DNA of 6,187 bases from CAYVAP01 sp964343195 (GTDB lineage: Bacteria > Bacteroidota > Bacteroidia > J057): positions 1 through 6,187 of the forward strand of contig CAYFIR010000214.1 of the NCBI GenBank assembly GCA_964343195.1, written 5' to 3'. This document shows, piece by piece, positions 6,178-6,187 of the stretch; the first letter of the stretch is position 1; the number at the start of each line of letters is the position of its first letter. The notes beneath the pieces are model-generated. The model saw only the letters and a program-made list of their open reading frames with translations, was not told where the DNA came from and did no database searches. The translations under genes and the position numbers were made by a program.

Positions 6178-6187
6178 TTATGTAAAA

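Noticed and set aside
1..6187. Search by eye for CRISPR arrays, tRNA or rRNA genes, insertion sequences and attachment sites
   Set aside because: No regularly spaced direct repeats, no tRNA cloverleaf elements, no transposase-like frames and no terminal inverted repeats with target duplications were seen.

Overview
The window looks like chromosomal DNA from a Bacteroidota bacterium, probably a gliding or marine/activated-sludge type such as Saprospiraceae. The assignment rests on one gene, which carries SprB-type repeats and a gliding-motility-type C-terminal tail (type B type IX secretion signal). Both are essentially restricted to this phylum. The lack of clear Shine-Dalgarno sequences before the chosen start codons fits the same phylum. 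The genus-level guess is inference only.

Layout: (1) bases 1-105 are non-coding or the last codons of an upstream gene, and end in a strong hairpin terminator. (2) A minus-strand gene (215-685) encodes a small FMN-binding protein of the pyridoxamine 5'-phosphate oxidase-like family. (3) A 142-base divergent spacer follows. (4) A plus-strand gene (828-3164) encodes a large secreted, cell-surface repeat protein: signal peptide, seven SprB-like repeats each with a cysteine pair, one PKD domain, and a type IX sorting domain. (5) A very strong, nearly perfectly symmetric terminator (3175-3228) closes that gene. (6) A structured spacer (3229-3484) contains a palindrome, a small hairpin and a second terminator-like hairpin, and precedes (7) a plus-strand gene (3485-5923) for a family GH31 alpha-glucosidase-like enzyme. 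(8) A terminator hairpin (5947-5977) follows. (9) The last 200 bases hold a short acidic minus-strand reading frame without a usable start codon.

The three solid genes are separated by terminators or divergent spacers, so each is probably its own transcription unit, and nothing in the window ties their functions together. The FMN protein is a likely soluble redox or flavin-binding protein. The repeat protein is a likely exported adhesin or structural surface protein. The GH31 enzyme lacks a signal peptide, so it probably releases glucose from alpha-glucosides inside the cell.

I do not see a new defence, mobile or biosynthetic system here. The signals most worth following are the structured leader before the GH31 gene (possible attenuator or small RNA), the cysteine-paired repeat architecture, and the startless reading frame at the right edge.
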